DNA of 64,000 bases, taken from positions 62,001 to 126,000 of the forward strand of contig NZ_CAMPKE010000004.1 in assembly GCF_946887195.1 (NCBI RefSeq), given 5' to 3'. Both the position numbers and the translations under genes were made by a program. Source of the stretch: an uncultured Halomonas sp. Lineage in GTDB: Bacteria; Pseudomonadota; Gammaproteobacteria; Pseudomonadales; Halomonadaceae. How positions within the stretch are numbered: the first letter of the stretch is position 1; each line of letters opens with the position of its first letter. The notes below the pieces were generated by a model that made no database searches, had not been told where the DNA came from, and saw only the letters and a program-made list of their open reading frames with translations. Positions 8,881 through 18,657 of this stretch are shown in pieces.

Positions 8881-9582
8881 TCACCAGCCCAGCGCCTGCT
8901 TGACGAAGGGAATGGTCAATTTGCGCTGAGCCGAAAGCGAGGCGCGATCGAGGCGCTCGAGTGATTCGAACAGCTCGGCGAGCCGGCGTGGGCCGCGATG
9001 CAGAATGTAGCGGGTAACATCGTCGGGAAGCTGCATGCCGCGCATTCGAGCGCGCAGTTGCAGGGCTTCGAAGCGGCCTTGGTCATCGAGGCGCTCGATG
9101 TGGAACGTCATGCCCCAAGTCAGCCGTGAGGCCAGATCGGCCAGTTCGATCTCGAGTTGCCTAGGGGGCGCGTCGGCCGCGATGACCAGGCGCTTGCCGG
9201 CATCGCGCAGGCGATTGAAAGCGTGAAACAGGGCTTCTTCCCAGCGCTTGCGACCGACCACGGCAGTAAGGTCGTCGATCGCTACCAGGTCCAGCCGCTC
9301 GATGTCCTCGAGCATATGGGGTGGAAAGTGCCCAAGCTCGTTCAGCGGCAGATAGAGCGCACGCGCATCGCGATCGCTGGCTTCGTGACACGCGGCCTGA
9401 AGCAGATGACTGCGCCCCGAGCTCTCGCCGCCCCATAGGTAGATGAAGGCCTCACCGTCATCGTCGAGCTGGCGTTGTAACGCCGCCACCAGCGCGGCGT
9501 TGCCACCCGGCAGAAAGTTGCCGAACGTCGTGTCGTCGCGTAACCCGACACCCAGCGGAAGCTGCGCGGGTCCAGTGCTCAT
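8881..9582 (-). CDS. hda: DnaA regulatory inactivator Hda
   Basis: 233 residues, matching the E. coli Hda length. Hda binds the replicative sliding clamp and stimulates hydrolysis of DnaA-bound ATP to prevent re-initiation. The N terminus has the clamp-binding peptide QLPLGV (about 7-12). An AAA+ core follows with a Walker A-like loop (GGESSGRSHLLQAACH), Walker B-like LVAIDDL, and C-terminal RASLSAQRKLTIPFVK, a near match to E. coli Hda. Its start overlaps the stop of the upstream permease gene by four bases, so the two are co-transcribed. In many gammaproteobacteria hda also lies beside a PerM-like gene and purMN. Confidence 0.95.
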   Translation of the reverse strand: MSTGPAQLPLGVGLRDDTTFGNFLPGGNAALVAALQRQLDDDGEAFIYLWGGESSGRSHLLQAACHEASDRDARALYLPLNELGHFPPHMLEDIERLDLVAIDDLTAVVGRKRWEEALFHAFNRLRDAGKRLVIAADAPPRQLEIELADLASRLTWGMTFHIERLDDQGRFEALQLRARMRGMQLPDDVTRYILHRGPRRLAELFESLERLDRASLSAQRKLTIPFVKQALGW

Positions 9583-10658
9583 CGGCTCTCCTCGTCACCG
9601 TCACGCAGTGCGGCGGGGTCGTACAGCGCGCTGTTCTTATAACGATCGTGAAGGTAACGCAACAGCACCATGACGATCGCCGCAATCGGCAAGGCAAGCA
9701 GGATACCGACGAAACCGAACAGCTGGCCACCGGCCAGTACCGCGAAGATCACCGCCACCGGATGCAGGCCGATCTTGTCGCCCAGCAGCAGCGGCTGCAG
9801 CACCGTCCCTTCCAGCAGTTGCCCTATCGCAAAGACCGCGCCAACCCCGACCAGGTGCAAGACATCGCCGAACTGGAAGAACGCGACGACGGCGGCAATC
9901 GCCAGCCCCACGATCACCCCAAGATAGGGCACGATGCTCGCCAGGCCGGCGACCAGCCCGATCAGTACGCCGAACTGCACGCCGAGCAGTGTCAGCCCCA
10001 CGGCGTAGACGATCCCCAGGCTGAGCATGACCAGTAGCTGGCCGCGCAGAAACGCGGATAGCACCTCATCGCACTGCGTGGCCAAATGGGTCACGGTAGG
10101 CTCATAGCGCCTCGGCAACAGATTGCGAATGCGCCGCTTCATGCGATCCCAGTCGAGCAGCAGATAGAAGGTCACCACGGGGATCAGCGCCAGATTGGCG
10201 ATCCACAGCACGAACGCCAATCCCGAACGGGAAACCTGCGCCAGCACTAGCGCGGCGTAGGTGCCGGTCTCTCTCCAGTTGGCCATCAGCGCGTCGCGCA
10301 ATTGATCGAAATCGGTGGAAAAATCGAGCCCCGTCACCGAGCGCACCCAGGGCAGCACCGTAATTTGCACCCAGTTGAAAATGCCCGGCAAGGCCTCGAT
10401 CAACTGCACCAACTGGCGCCAGAGCAGAGGGATCAATACCAGGATGGCCACCGTCAGAATCAGCGACAACACCAGGAAGACCACACTTACCGCCAGACGC
10501 CGCGACAAGCCCCGCGACTCCAGCCAATCGGTCAGCGGATCGCCGAGGTAGGCGAAGATCATGCCGACCACGAACGGCATCATGATCGGGCCCAGTTGCA
10601 TCAGCAGCCATACCAGCGCGGCCAGGCAAAGCAGGGTCCAGACTTGTACTCGCGTCAT
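9579..10658 (-). CDS. AI-2E family transporter / PerM-like permease
   Basis: 359 residues with about eight membrane segments, including MPFVVGMIFAYLGDPLTDWL near the N terminus and a C-terminal block around LPIAAIVMVLLRYLHDRYK. This is the AI-2E exporter/PerM family. The specific cargo is not known for most members, including those next to hda. AGGGAAC lies six bases before the ATG. It overlaps hda by four bases (ATGA) and is divergent from purM. Confidence 0.9.
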   Translation of the reverse strand: MTRVQVWTLLCLAALVWLLMQLGPIMMPFVVGMIFAYLGDPLTDWLESRGLSRRLAVSVVFLVLSLILTVAILVLIPLLWRQLVQLIEALPGIFNWVQITVLPWVRSVTGLDFSTDFDQLRDALMANWRETGTYAALVLAQVSRSGLAFVLWIANLALIPVVTFYLLLDWDRMKRRIRNLLPRRYEPTVTHLATQCDEVLSAFLRGQLLVMLSLGIVYAVGLTLLGVQFGVLIGLVAGLASIVPYLGVIVGLAIAAVVAFFQFGDVLHLVGVGAVFAIGQLLEGTVLQPLLLGDKIGLHPVAVIFAVLAGGQLFGFVGILLALPIAAIVMVLLRYLHDRYKNSALYDPAALRDGDEESR

Positions 10659-10762
10659 GCTCGGTTCCCTAGTACGTAGAGTTAACGCTGAGAGCTCATG
10701 ATGAGCGAATCCGGCGCATCAACGCGACCGGTGCGTCATCGGTGCATCCTCAACGGCGGCAA

Positions 10763-10771
10763 TGATACAAT
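10763..10771 (+). promoter_or_regulatory. Possible extended -10 promoter of purM
   Basis: TGATACAAT fits an extended -10 element (TGn followed by TACAAT). The matching -35 region is weak. It lies about 65 bases before the purM start in the 178-base perM-purM divergent gap. No PurR-type operator was recognised by eye. Confidence 0.4.
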
Positions 10772-10836
10772 GCGCGCCCTATTCTTTCGGCCCTTCTCGC
10801 AGGCTGTCTACGACAGCATCGACAACAGGACATGCC

Positions 10837-11940
10837 ATGACTCGCAGCGCCTCCGACACTCCCCGGGGCTCCCATTGTGCCTCGCCTTCGCTGAGCTATA
10901 AGGACGCCGGTGTCGATATCGATGCCGGCAACGCCCTGGTGGAACGCATCAAGGGTGTCGCCAAGCGTACCACCCGCCCCGAGGTCATGGGTGGCCTGGG
11001 CGGTTTCGGCGCGCTATGCGAGCTACCCAGCGGCTATCGCGAGCCGGTACTGGTCACCGGCACCGATGGCGTTGGCACCAAACTGCGCCTGGCCATGGAG
11101 CTTGGCCGCCACGACACCATCGGTATCGATCTGGTGGCGATGTGCGTCAACGATCTGGTGGTCGCCGGTGCCGAGCCGCTGCAATTTCTCGACTACTATG
11201 CCACGGGCAAGCTCGATGTGGACATCGCCGCCGATGTCGTGACCGGTATCGGCGAGGGCTGCCTGCAAGCCGGCTGCGCGCTGGTCGGTGGCGAAACCGC
11301 CGAGATGCCCGGCATGTACGAAGGCAGCGATTACGACCTGGCCGGCTTCTGTGTCGGCGTGGTCGAAAAATCGCGAATCCTCGATGGCAGCAAAGTCGCC
11401 GAAGGCGATGTGCTGCTCGGCCTGGCCTCTTCCGGCCCGCACTCCAACGGCTATTCGCTGATTCGCAAGATTCTCGACGTCAGCGGCGCCGACCTCGGCA
11501 CTGATTTCAGTATCGATCTCGACGGCCAAACGCTCGGCGACGCCCTGCTTGCGCCGACCCGCATCTATGTCAAGCCGCTGCTATCGCTGATCAAGGATAG
11601 CGGCGTCGATGTGCATGCGCTGTCGCACATCACCGGCGGCGGGCTGCTCGAAAACGTGCCGCGCGTGCTTCCGGCTCATCTGACCGCGCGCATCGATGCC
11701 AGCGCCTGGCAGCGCCCGGCGGTATTCGATTGGCTGCAACGCCAGGGCAACGTCAGCGAGCGCGAAATGCACCGCGTGCTCAACTGCGGCATCGGCATGG
11801 TCGTGGTGGTATCCGCCGCTCAGGCCGAGGACGCCAAGTGCCACCTGGAAACCGCCGGCGAGCGCGTCGTCACGCTTGGCGAGATCGTCGCGCGCCAAGG
11901 CGATGAAGAGCAGGTGCGCCTGGAGAATATCAAGGGATGA
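10837..11940 (+). CDS. purM: Phosphoribosylformylglycinamidine cyclo-ligase
   Basis: 367 residues from ATG 10837; the frame stays open upstream but conservation begins at [20 protein letters not shown], as in E. coli PurM. The enzyme makes aminoimidazole ribotide in purine synthesis using ATP. Typical motifs are [46 protein letters not shown] and [17 protein letters not shown]. Its stop overlaps the purN start (ATGA), giving translational coupling. The N terminus is about 20 residues longer than in E. coli, mostly polar residues. Confidence 0.97.
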   Translation: MTRSASDTPRGSHCASPSLSYKDAGVDIDAGNALVERIKGVAKRTTRPEVMGGLGGFGALCELPSGYREPVLVTGTDGVGTKLRLAMELGRHDTIGIDLVAMCVNDLVVAGAEPLQFLDYYATGKLDVDIAADVVTGIGEGCLQAGCALVGGETAEMPGMYEGSDYDLAGFCVGVVEKSRILDGSKVAEGDVLLGLASSGPHSNGYSLIRKILDVSGADLGTDFSIDLDGQTLGDALLAPTRIYVKPLLSLIKDSGVDVHALSHITGGGLLENVPRVLPAHLTARIDASAWQRPAVFDWLQRQGNVSEREMHRVLNCGIGMVVVVSAAQAEDAKCHLETAGERVVTLGEIVARQGDEEQVRLENIKG

Positions 11941-12686
11941 GCGACGCGACTCACCGGAGCCCAGCCAGCGATACCCTCAATGATTTCGAGGCCGAGCAGG
12001 CCGATACACCTCGCGTGGTGGTGTTGATCTCGGGCAACGGCAGTAATTTACAGGCGCTGATCGACGCCCAGTCTTACGGCGAGTTGGGTGGCGAGATCGT
12101 CGCGGTGGTTTCCAACAAGGTCGATGCCTACGGCTTGAAACGCGCCCGCGATGCCGGCATCGATGCCGTGGCCCTGCCACACAACGAATACGATAGCCGT
12201 GAAGCGTTCGACGGCGCGCTGATCAAGGTCATCGAACGCCACGAGCCCGACCTGATCGTGCTAGCCGGCTTCATGCGCATTCTCACACCGCTGTTCGTGC
12301 ATCGCTTCCATGGGCGCCTGCTGAACATCCATCCCTCGCTGCTGCCGGCCTATCAGGGCTTGAATACGCATGCTCGAGTGTTGGCGGATGGTTGCGAGGA
12401 GCATGGCGTCAGCGTGCACTTCGTCACCGAGGAGCTCGATGGCGGCCCGGTGGCGATGCAGGCGGCCCTCAGGATCTGCGAAGGCGATACCGAAGAGGTC
12501 ATCGTCGAAAAGATCCACGCCCGCGAGCACCTCATCTACCCCATCGCTGTGCGCTGGTTCCTCGAAGGGCGCCTGCAACTCGGCCCCAACGGCGCGACCC
12601 TGGACGGCATGGCGCTACCGCCGCAGGGCATGCGGCTTTCTCATGAGGATGCCGCCGAGGAGTTGGATGAAGACCTAGGCGACTAG
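11937..12686 (+). CDS. purN: Phosphoribosylglycinamide formyltransferase
   Basis: 249 residues; catalyses formyl transfer from 10-formyltetrahydrofolate to GAR. The core starts at [17 protein letters not shown]. The catalytic Asn/His segment is [16 protein letters not shown] and the Asp lies in [11 protein letters not shown]. It is longer than E. coli PurN (212 aa) because of an acidic N-terminal extension of about 25 residues and a short acidic tail ending EELDEDLGD, which may be a salt-adapted feature. It overlaps purM by four bases. Confidence 0.96.
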   Translation: MSDATHRSPASDTLNDFEAEQADTPRVVVLISGNGSNLQALIDAQSYGELGGEIVAVVSNKVDAYGLKRARDAGIDAVALPHNEYDSREAFDGALIKVIERHEPDLIVLAGFMRILTPLFVHRFHGRLLNIHPSLLPAYQGLNTHARVLADGCEEHGVSVHFVTEELDGGPVAMQAALRICEGDTEEVIVEKIHAREHLIYPIAVRWFLEGRLQLGPNGATLDGMALPPQGMRLSHEDAAEELDEDLGD

Positions 12687-12749
12687 CCTGCACGCTTGGA
12701 CGTACACGGCCTCGCAACAGCGGGGCCGCGTGCGCTTTACGGCAAGCGT

Positions 12750-14690
12750 TTAGAACGTAAAACCGGCGCCCACCTGAAAGTGTGGCGCCAGCTCGTCCCA
12801 GCCCTGCACGCCCGCGCCGGCATGCAGCATGGCAGCGCCGAGCTTTACACGCACGCCGGCATCGAAACGCAGGTAGTTATCGTCTTCGCGCTCGGCGGTT
12901 TCACCCGACCAGCTATTGGTCGGCAGCGATGCCAGCCTCACCTCGGCGCCGCCGCGTTCGTCTTCCAGATATTTGCCCCAGGCAAATTCGCCGAAAAGAC
13001 CGAAGCCGTCCTCGACCGAGCGATCCATCATCAGGCCCAGCTCCACGCTGCGCTGCTCGAACTCCTGATCCGATACGATCAGCGCATTGGCCGCCGAACC
13101 CTGCTCGCGGTAGCCGTCGATTTCGCCCTCGATGTGCCGATAGGCGACGAAAGGCGCGGTATACCAGGGTGAATCGCTCGCCGTCAGCCGGTAATCGACA
13201 CGCAACTCGGCGGCCCAGCCATCGGCAGTGGATTGACCCCGCAATGTGCGCTCGGCCATTCCCAGCGTTACCTGACGATCCAGGTCGAGATCGAAATCGC
13301 CCCGGCTGACGATCGCCTGCACGCCGACCCGGCCCAGGTGCTGGCGGGCAAACAGGCTGAACGCCTGGCCTTCCAGATCGAACTGCGCAGGGTCATCGTC
13401 CATATCGGCCTCGCGCTGGGTTACCGCCGCGCCCAGCCAGCCCTGCCCGAGCGGCACCACCACGCCGACACCGGCACCGCTCTGTGTCGCCTCCGGCGTG
13501 CCATCCTCGCTGAAACCGTTGGCTTGATCGCTGCGATGATCGCCATGCACGAACAGACGCAGGCCATCGCTCTGCATGCCGGGCCGCAGCTCGCTGACGA
13601 TCGATTGCTGTTGGGCGTTCAAGGCACCGCCGGTCAACTCTCCGGCCAGCGACAATACATAAGGCGCCCGGACCAAGGAGAACGCGTAGTCGGCGAGGAT
13701 CTCCTGGCCCGCCGTGGTCGGGTGTACCGTGTCGTTGAACAACAGCTTGCTGGGGTCGGGATTACCCGCGGCCAAGCCGAACGGCGTGACATCACAGGCC
13801 GGGTCACTGAAACAGACATCGGTGAGCGGCACATTGGTAGCCAGGCCGAAATCCGCCGGCGCGGCGAGCACTTCGTCGAACAGTGCGGGTATATTCAAGC
13901 GGATGATATCCACCTGGCCGTCGTAAACCGCCAGGCGCTCGCCGAGTGTCTGATTGAACACGTTCACCAGTGCCGAGGCTGCAGCACGGTTACCCTCAAT
14001 AGAGCCCTCCGGCGTGGCGCCCACATCCGGCAGATTCGAAACCACGAGGGTTTGCGCACCCGCGGCGACAAGTGCATCGACACCAGCAGCCAAATTATTC
14101 GCACTAGCAGTCACCGATACGGGACCGATCGTGCCCGCTTCGATCCCTTCAAGAAAATCGTTGCCACCGCCGTTGATGTAATACAGCGCTTCGGGGTCGG
14201 CCGCGCCCACGCTGATCAGATAACCGTCGCGGGTGCGCAGCGTTATGCCGGCCTGGCTCACTTCCGACCCATCCGGCTGGGTGATCGATGCCAGGATATC
14301 GTCGGTGGTATAGCCACCGGTGGCATAGTTGGTGCCGTCCGGCAGGCCTGCCAGCTCTCGCACGACCGAGGTGGAAGGCAACAGCGGTCCCAGGCCCAGC
14401 GCATCGGCCAGGCGCTGGGTACTGACCTCACCATAGGGCGACGGCGCCAGATAGCTCGGCCCCTCCCGGTTGGTAAACCGCAGGCTGCCGATCTCACCAA
14501 TGGCGATACTTTCCACATCGGGGAACTGACCGGAATCACTTAGACTGTCGCCGAATACGATCAGTTGCGAGTAGGCCGATGCCCCACTGGGGAGCATCAG
14601 CAGGCCTATCAGCGCAGCCAACGATTGGCGGCGCAAGCGTAGGGAAAAGCCAGTGGATTCGGCTCGTCGGGAAATACGAGATAGCAACAT
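12750..14690 (-). CDS. estA: GDSL-type esterase autotransporter (EstA-like)
   Basis: 646 residues, the same size class as Pseudomonas EstA, an outer-membrane-anchored esterase. A signal peptide (about 1-39, ending ASA) is followed at once by the GDSL block VFGDSLSDSG (Ser49 nucleophile). Block III is GGNDFLEG and block V is FNDTVHPTTAGQ, supplying the catalytic Asp/His. The C-terminal part (about 360-646) has alternating strands and ends in GAGFTF, the aromatic terminus of an autotransporter barrel. AGGAC precedes the ATG. The passenger stays on the surface in relatives and acts on short-chain esters or lipids. It is transcribed alone, convergent with purN. Confidence 0.93.
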   Translation of the reverse strand: MLLSRISRRAESTGFSLRLRRQSLAALIGLLMLPSGASAYSQLIVFGDSLSDSGQFPDVESIAIGEIGSLRFTNREGPSYLAPSPYGEVSTQRLADALGLGPLLPSTSVVRELAGLPDGTNYATGGYTTDDILASITQPDGSEVSQAGITLRTRDGYLISVGAADPEALYYINGGGNDFLEGIEAGTIGPVSVTASANNLAAGVDALVAAGAQTLVVSNLPDVGATPEGSIEGNRAAASALVNVFNQTLGERLAVYDGQVDIIRLNIPALFDEVLAAPADFGLATNVPLTDVCFSDPACDVTPFGLAAGNPDPSKLLFNDTVHPTTAGQEILADYAFSLVRAPYVLSLAGELTGGALNAQQQSIVSELRPGMQSDGLRLFVHGDHRSDQANGFSEDGTPEATQSGAGVGVVVPLGQGWLGAAVTQREADMDDDPAQFDLEGQAFSLFARQHLGRVGVQAIVSRGDFDLDLDRQVTLGMAERTLRGQSTADGWAAELRVDYRLTASDSPWYTAPFVAYRHIEGEIDGYREQGSAANALIVSDQEFEQRSVELGLMMDRSVEDGFGLFGEFAWGKYLEDERGGAEVRLASLPTNSWSGETAEREDDNYLRFDAGVRVKLGAAMLHAGAGVQGWDELAPHFQVGAGFTF

Positions 14691-14806
14691 GCGCGGCGTC
14701 CTATGGTTACGGAGTCATCCATGGCCGCCGCCCAACGCGACAGGGCGAACGTCGGCAGTCTACCGGGCCACCTTTCCAGCGTAGAAGATCAAACGTTTAT
14801 TTGAAT

Positions 14807-14837
14807 AAAAAAAAGCCTACGACATACGTCGTAGGCT
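14807..14837 (-). terminator. Terminator of dcd
   Basis: On the minus strand a perfect 10-bp stem (AGCCTACGAC/GTCGTAGGCT, loop ATAC) is followed by eight T (the A run at 14807-14814 on the plus strand). This is a textbook intrinsic terminator downstream of the dcd stop. Confidence 0.9.
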
Positions 14838-14862
14838 AGCTCAGGATGCAGAACGTGGTAAA

Positions 14863-15429
14863 TCAGGTACGTGGCAGCGTCACCCCACGCTGGCCCATGT
14901 ATTTGCCACCGCGGTCCTTGTAGGAGGTATCGCAGATCTCGTCGGATTCGAGGAACAGCATTTGCGCCACGCCCTCGTTGGCGTAGATGCGCGCCGGCAG
15001 GTTGGTGGTGTTGGAGAACTCCAGCGTTACGTGCCCTTCCCACTCCGGCTCCAGCGGCGTGACATTGACGATGATGCCGCAGCGCGCATAGGTCGATTTG
15101 CCCAGGCAAATGGTCAATACGCTACGCGGAATCCGAAAATACTCGACGGTGCGCGCCAAGGCGAACGAGTTGGGTGGAATCACGCAGGCATCGCCCTTGA
15201 TATCGACGAAGCTCTTCTCGTCGAAGTTTTTGGGATCGACGATCGCCGAGTGGATGTTGGTGAAGACCTTGAATTCATCGGCGCAGCGTACATCGTAGCC
15301 GTAACTGGATGTCCCGTAGGAGATCACCCGCTGACCGCTGACGTGACGGACCTGATCGGCCTCGAAGGGCTCGATCATGCCTTCGCTCTCAGCCATGCGG
15401 CGAATCCACTTATCGGATTTGATGCTCAT
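14863..15429 (-). CDS. dcd: dCTP deaminase
   Basis: 188 residues from ATG 15429, preceded by AAGGAC. Converts dCTP to dUTP, the main source of dUMP for thymidylate. The start [14 protein letters not shown] and the segments [25 protein letters not shown] and [13 protein letters not shown] follow the Pseudomonas-type enzyme almost residue for residue. The upstream open frame (to 15471) is not part of the gene. It lies downstream of apbC in the same direction, a pairing also seen in Pseudomonas. Confidence 0.97.
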   Translation of the reverse strand: MSIKSDKWIRRMAESEGMIEPFEADQVRHVSGQRVISYGTSSYGYDVRCADEFKVFTNIHSAIVDPKNFDEKSFVDIKGDACVIPPNSFALARTVEYFRIPRSVLTICLGKSTYARCGIIVNVTPLEPEWEGHVTLEFSNTTNLPARIYANEGVAQMLFLESDEICDTSYKDRGGKYMGQRGVTLPRT

Positions 15430-15549
15430 CGGGCGTCCTTGGTTTATCGCCAAAAAGGTTGGCACAGACAAAAATTGGGGCCGTCATGATAACGGCCCCC
15501 GGGGCGTTTAATAAAGCTGGCGCGAGCGCAGCAAGTTTTCGCACAAAAT

Positions 15550-16353
15550 TCAGTCGCCGAAGGAAATACTCGGCCCCTCATCGCTCTGGCTCTCTACCCC
15601 CTTGGCCACCGCGCGGGCGATATCGCGGAAGATAGCGCTGATCCCGCCATCCGGCTCGGCGACCACGGTCGGCTTGCCGCCATCGGCCTGCTCGCGGATC
15701 GAGAGCTGCAACGGCAATTGGCCCAATAACTGCGTATCGTACTGATCGGCGATGCGCTCACCGCCGCCCTGGCCGAAGATCGGCTCGCTGTGACCGCAGT
15801 TGGAGCAGATGTGCAGGCTCATGTTCTCGACGATACCGAGCACCGGCACGTTGACCTTGCGGAACATCTCGATGCCCTTGCGCGCGTCGAGCAGAGCGAT
15901 GTCCTGTGGCGTGGTAACGATCACCGCGCCCGAAACCGGCACCTTCTGCGCCAGCGTCAACTGGATGTCGCCGGTGCCCGGCGGCATGTCGATGAACAGA
16001 TAATCGAGGTTGTCCCAGGCGGTCTGGTTCAAGAGCTGCTGAAAGGCCCCGGCGACCATCGGGCCACGCCAAACCATCGGCTCGTTGATATCGACCATGA
16101 AGGCCATCGACATCGCCTGGATGCCGTGCGCCTCAAGCGGCTTGAAGCTGTTCTCGCCGGCCATCTGCGGACGCACACCTTCACCGATTCCCAGCATCTG
16201 CGCCTGGCTGGGACCATAGATATCGGCATCCAACAGGCCGACGCGATATCCCTCGGCAGCCATCGCCAGTGCCAGATTGGCGGTCACGGTGGATTTGCCC
16301 ACGCCGCCCTTGCCCGACGCCACGGCAACGATATGCTTCACACCCTCGATCAC
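15550..16353 (-). CDS. apbC: Iron-sulfur cluster carrier ATPase ApbC/Mrp
   Basis: 267 residues from a GTG start with AAGGAG six bases upstream. A P-loop ATPase that carries Fe-S clusters to target proteins. Deviant Walker A ASGKGGVGKSTVTANLA (about 12-28), LLDADIYGPSQ, FIDMPPGTGD, and the cluster-binding CSNC pair in HICSNCGHSE. It lacks the N-terminal MIP18-like domain of the longer E. coli Mrp (about 370 aa), as do many short relatives. dcd follows in the same direction. In E. coli and Pseudomonas this gene is near metG, but here metG is 23 kb away. Confidence 0.95.
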   Translation of the reverse strand: MIEGVKHIVAVASGKGGVGKSTVTANLALAMAAEGYRVGLLDADIYGPSQAQMLGIGEGVRPQMAGENSFKPLEAHGIQAMSMAFMVDINEPMVWRGPMVAGAFQQLLNQTAWDNLDYLFIDMPPGTGDIQLTLAQKVPVSGAVIVTTPQDIALLDARKGIEMFRKVNVPVLGIVENMSLHICSNCGHSEPIFGQGGGERIADQYDTQLLGQLPLQLSIREQADGGKPTVVAEPDGGISAIFRDIARAVAKGVESQSDEGPSISFGD

Positions 16354-16468
16354 GGCTCACTCCTTGTCTGTATCAATGCGACCGACCGAACGTCGCCGGC
16401 GCCTTCATGCGTGCAGTATAACGCGCATGGGTCGGGCATAACCAAGCGTCGCGGTCGGCTTTTCGGTT

Positions 16469-17656
16469 TCAATCGCTGGCCCCCAGCCTCCATGGGTTGG
16501 CCGTAAGCGGCACGCCGCCGGATTCGGTGACGCGCACGGTATCGCTACAACCGATGCCCCACTCACCCGGAATGCGCAGGCACAACGGAAGGTGAAAGAC
16601 CATATCCGGCGCGAAACGACGCTTTTGACCGCGCGCAATGAACCCGCTGCCTTCGATCCAGGATGGCGGAAACTGCGCACCGACCGCGTAGCCGAACACT
16701 CCGGAGAAGAACGCCTCCACCGCCATCGGTTCCAAAGCCCGTTCGGCGGCGCGCGCCGCCTCATCGAAGCTGACGCCGGGGCGCATGGCATCGAGCAGCG
16801 CGTCAAAAATGCGCCGGCAGGTATCGAAGGTCTTTTGCATGTGCGGCGTTGGCGGGCCGGCGATTATCGTGCGCATCATCGGCGCGGTATAACGCTGCCA
16901 GGCCGAGCCGAACTCGAGGAATACCGGCTCGCCCCGCTCGATTTTCCGGCGCTGGTGGTTGAGGTGAATCACGCTGCTGCGCCGCCCGGTGGTAACGATC
17001 GGCTGCATGCTCATGAACTCGCTGCCAGCGCCATGCAGCGCGCTCGCGCCGATGGCCGCGATCTCGCTGTCCAGCATACCGGGGCGCACGGCGTTGGCGG
17101 CGGCCTCGATCCCCACGCCGGTAATCCGCGCGCTCTCGGCCAGGCAATCGAGCTCGGCCGGCGATTTGACGATGCGTACGCCATGCAGGATATCGGCGGC
17201 ATCGATGAAGCGGCGATCTGGCAAACGCGCTTGCAGACCCTGCATGACGCCATGACGCAGCGAACCATGCCAGGCATCGATGCCGATGCGCGAGCCGGCA
17301 TCCACCATCGACTCCACCAGCGGGTCGAGAATCTCATCGATGTTTTCCCAGCGATAACCACGGATGTCGTCGACGCGCGTACAGGCTACCGCCGGGCCCG
17401 TCTCGATCGACGGCACTTGCAGCATCATATGCCGCGGCGTAAACAGCAGCGCCGTATGCACCGAGACTTCGAAAGTGCTGTAGCCGGTCAGGTAGAAAAT
17501 GTCGGCGGGCGAGGTAAGCAGCAAAGCATCCAGTTCAGCCGCACGCATGGCCTCGCCCGCCGCCATACGACGGCGCTCCAGCTCGGTTTCGGGAAAAGGG
17601 CATTCACTGCCGGCCATGGGCTGCCGAAGGCGCTGTCGATACGCGTTATGATCCAC
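16469..17656 (-). CDS. M24-family (creatinase/ectoine-hydrolase-like) protein with degenerate metal site
   Basis: 395 residues from a GTG start, with GGAG nine bases upstream. Two-domain pita-bread fold: a creatinase N-terminal domain (about 25-160, with LLLTSPADIFYLTGYSTFE) and a catalytic domain. In aminopeptidases the motif is DxGxxxxxYxSDxTRT. Here it reads LEFGSAWQRYTAPMMRT, so the first Asp is Glu and the second is Pro. The later His and Glu positions (GYAVGAQFPPSW, FHLPLCLRIPGEWG) are also atypical. Creatinase and, as I recall, ectoine hydrolase DoeA belong to M24 without a functional metal pair, so this is more likely a C-N hydrolase of that type than a peptidase. No doeB or ectoine genes are adjacent. 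Confidence 0.85.
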   Translation of the reverse strand: MDHNAYRQRLRQPMAGSECPFPETELERRRMAAGEAMRAAELDALLLTSPADIFYLTGYSTFEVSVHTALLFTPRHMMLQVPSIETGPAVACTRVDDIRGYRWENIDEILDPLVESMVDAGSRIGIDAWHGSLRHGVMQGLQARLPDRRFIDAADILHGVRIVKSPAELDCLAESARITGVGIEAAANAVRPGMLDSEIAAIGASALHGAGSEFMSMQPIVTTGRRSSVIHLNHQRRKIERGEPVFLEFGSAWQRYTAPMMRTIIAGPPTPHMQKTFDTCRRIFDALLDAMRPGVSFDEAARAAERALEPMAVEAFFSGVFGYAVGAQFPPSWIEGSGFIARGQKRRFAPDMVFHLPLCLRIPGEWGIGCSDTVRVTESGGVPLTANPWRLGASD

Positions 17657-17689
17657 GCTTTCTCACTCCGATATCGCTGCGATGCTGAT

Positions 17690-18655
17690 TCAGCAGCCGG
17701 CCACACACTGGCCATCGGCGTCGAAGCTCATCGTCCGGCCACTCAACGGCAAGTGCATCGGCATTCGCACTGCCTCCTTGAAGGTCGCGGTGCGCGTACC
17801 GGGCAGTAGCTTGCCATCGCGGGTCGCCTCTTCATTGGCGTGCGAGACGATCACGGCGTTGGGTTTGACCATCTCGTTCATTACATAGGCCGCCTCGGTG
17901 GGGCCGGTCGTGAAGGTACCGCCAATGTTGATCACCGCAAGCTCGGCGCCATAGAACTGGCGCACCACCAGATCCTGCTCGGCGGTAAGGCCGGTATCGC
18001 CGGAAAGATAGACCACCAGACCGTTGGAAAAACTCAGCACATAGCCGCCCGGCGGACCGACGTAGGCGGTCAGGCCGCTGGCCTCGAGCGCATCGGCGTG
18101 GGTGCCTTCGAGAAAGGCCGGACTCAAGCCGTTGCTGTGTACCGCCGGTACGCTGGCGACGCTGACACCGCCCACGTCGGCCTGACCGCCGAAACGCACC
18201 AGTTGAACCAGCCCCGGATCGCCACCGGCGGCCTCGACCTTCTTCGTGAAGAACGCCGGCATCTCGCCGCCCAGCAATAACTTCGCCTGCTTGCCGACGG
18301 CGATATTGACGGTATTGGAGTTGGGCGTGGCCGACACCGAGAATGCCGGCAAGGCGCAGGTACCGGCATTGGCCTCGGCCTGATGCACATCGCCCAGATG
18401 ATCGCCGTGAACGTGGCTCAGCAGTACGGCGTCGATAGTCCCGAGGCGCGGATCGTCGGCACCGCGCACCGTGCGCCCGGCATCGTAGAGAATTCGCGTG
18501 CCGTCCGGGTCTTCGAGTATCAGCGCGCGGTCGTAGGCGCAGAATTCACCGTCATGGCTACCCAGCGGCGTGATCTTTACCGGCGCTTCGGCCCCTTGGG
18601 CGGCCATGCTGGCTAGCCCCAGCATGGCCGTTGCGATCAATAAGGATGTTTTCAT
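17690..18655 (-). CDS. Secreted metallo-beta-lactamase-fold hydrolase
   Basis: 321 residues with a signal peptide (MKTSLLIATAMLGLASMAAQ, likely cut near residue 21-22). The metal motif HxHxDH is intact in LLSHVHGDHLGD. Further ligands are likely in AVHSNG and YLSGDTGL, and VSHANEEA follows near the end. The fold resembles UlaG-like or other periplasmic MBL hydrolases; the substrate is unknown. Its start lies two bases after the stop of the coiled-coil protein gene, so the two are almost certainly one transcript. Confidence 0.85.
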   Translation of the reverse strand: MKTSLLIATAMLGLASMAAQGAEAPVKITPLGSHDGEFCAYDRALILEDPDGTRILYDAGRTVRGADDPRLGTIDAVLLSHVHGDHLGDVHQAEANAGTCALPAFSVSATPNSNTVNIAVGKQAKLLLGGEMPAFFTKKVEAAGGDPGLVQLVRFGGQADVGGVSVASVPAVHSNGLSPAFLEGTHADALEASGLTAYVGPPGGYVLSFSNGLVVYLSGDTGLTAEQDLVVRQFYGAELAVINIGGTFTTGPTEAAYVMNEMVKPNAVIVSHANEEATRDGKLLPGTRTATFKEAVRMPMHLPLSGRTMSFDADGQCVAGC

Positions 18656-18657
18656 CG

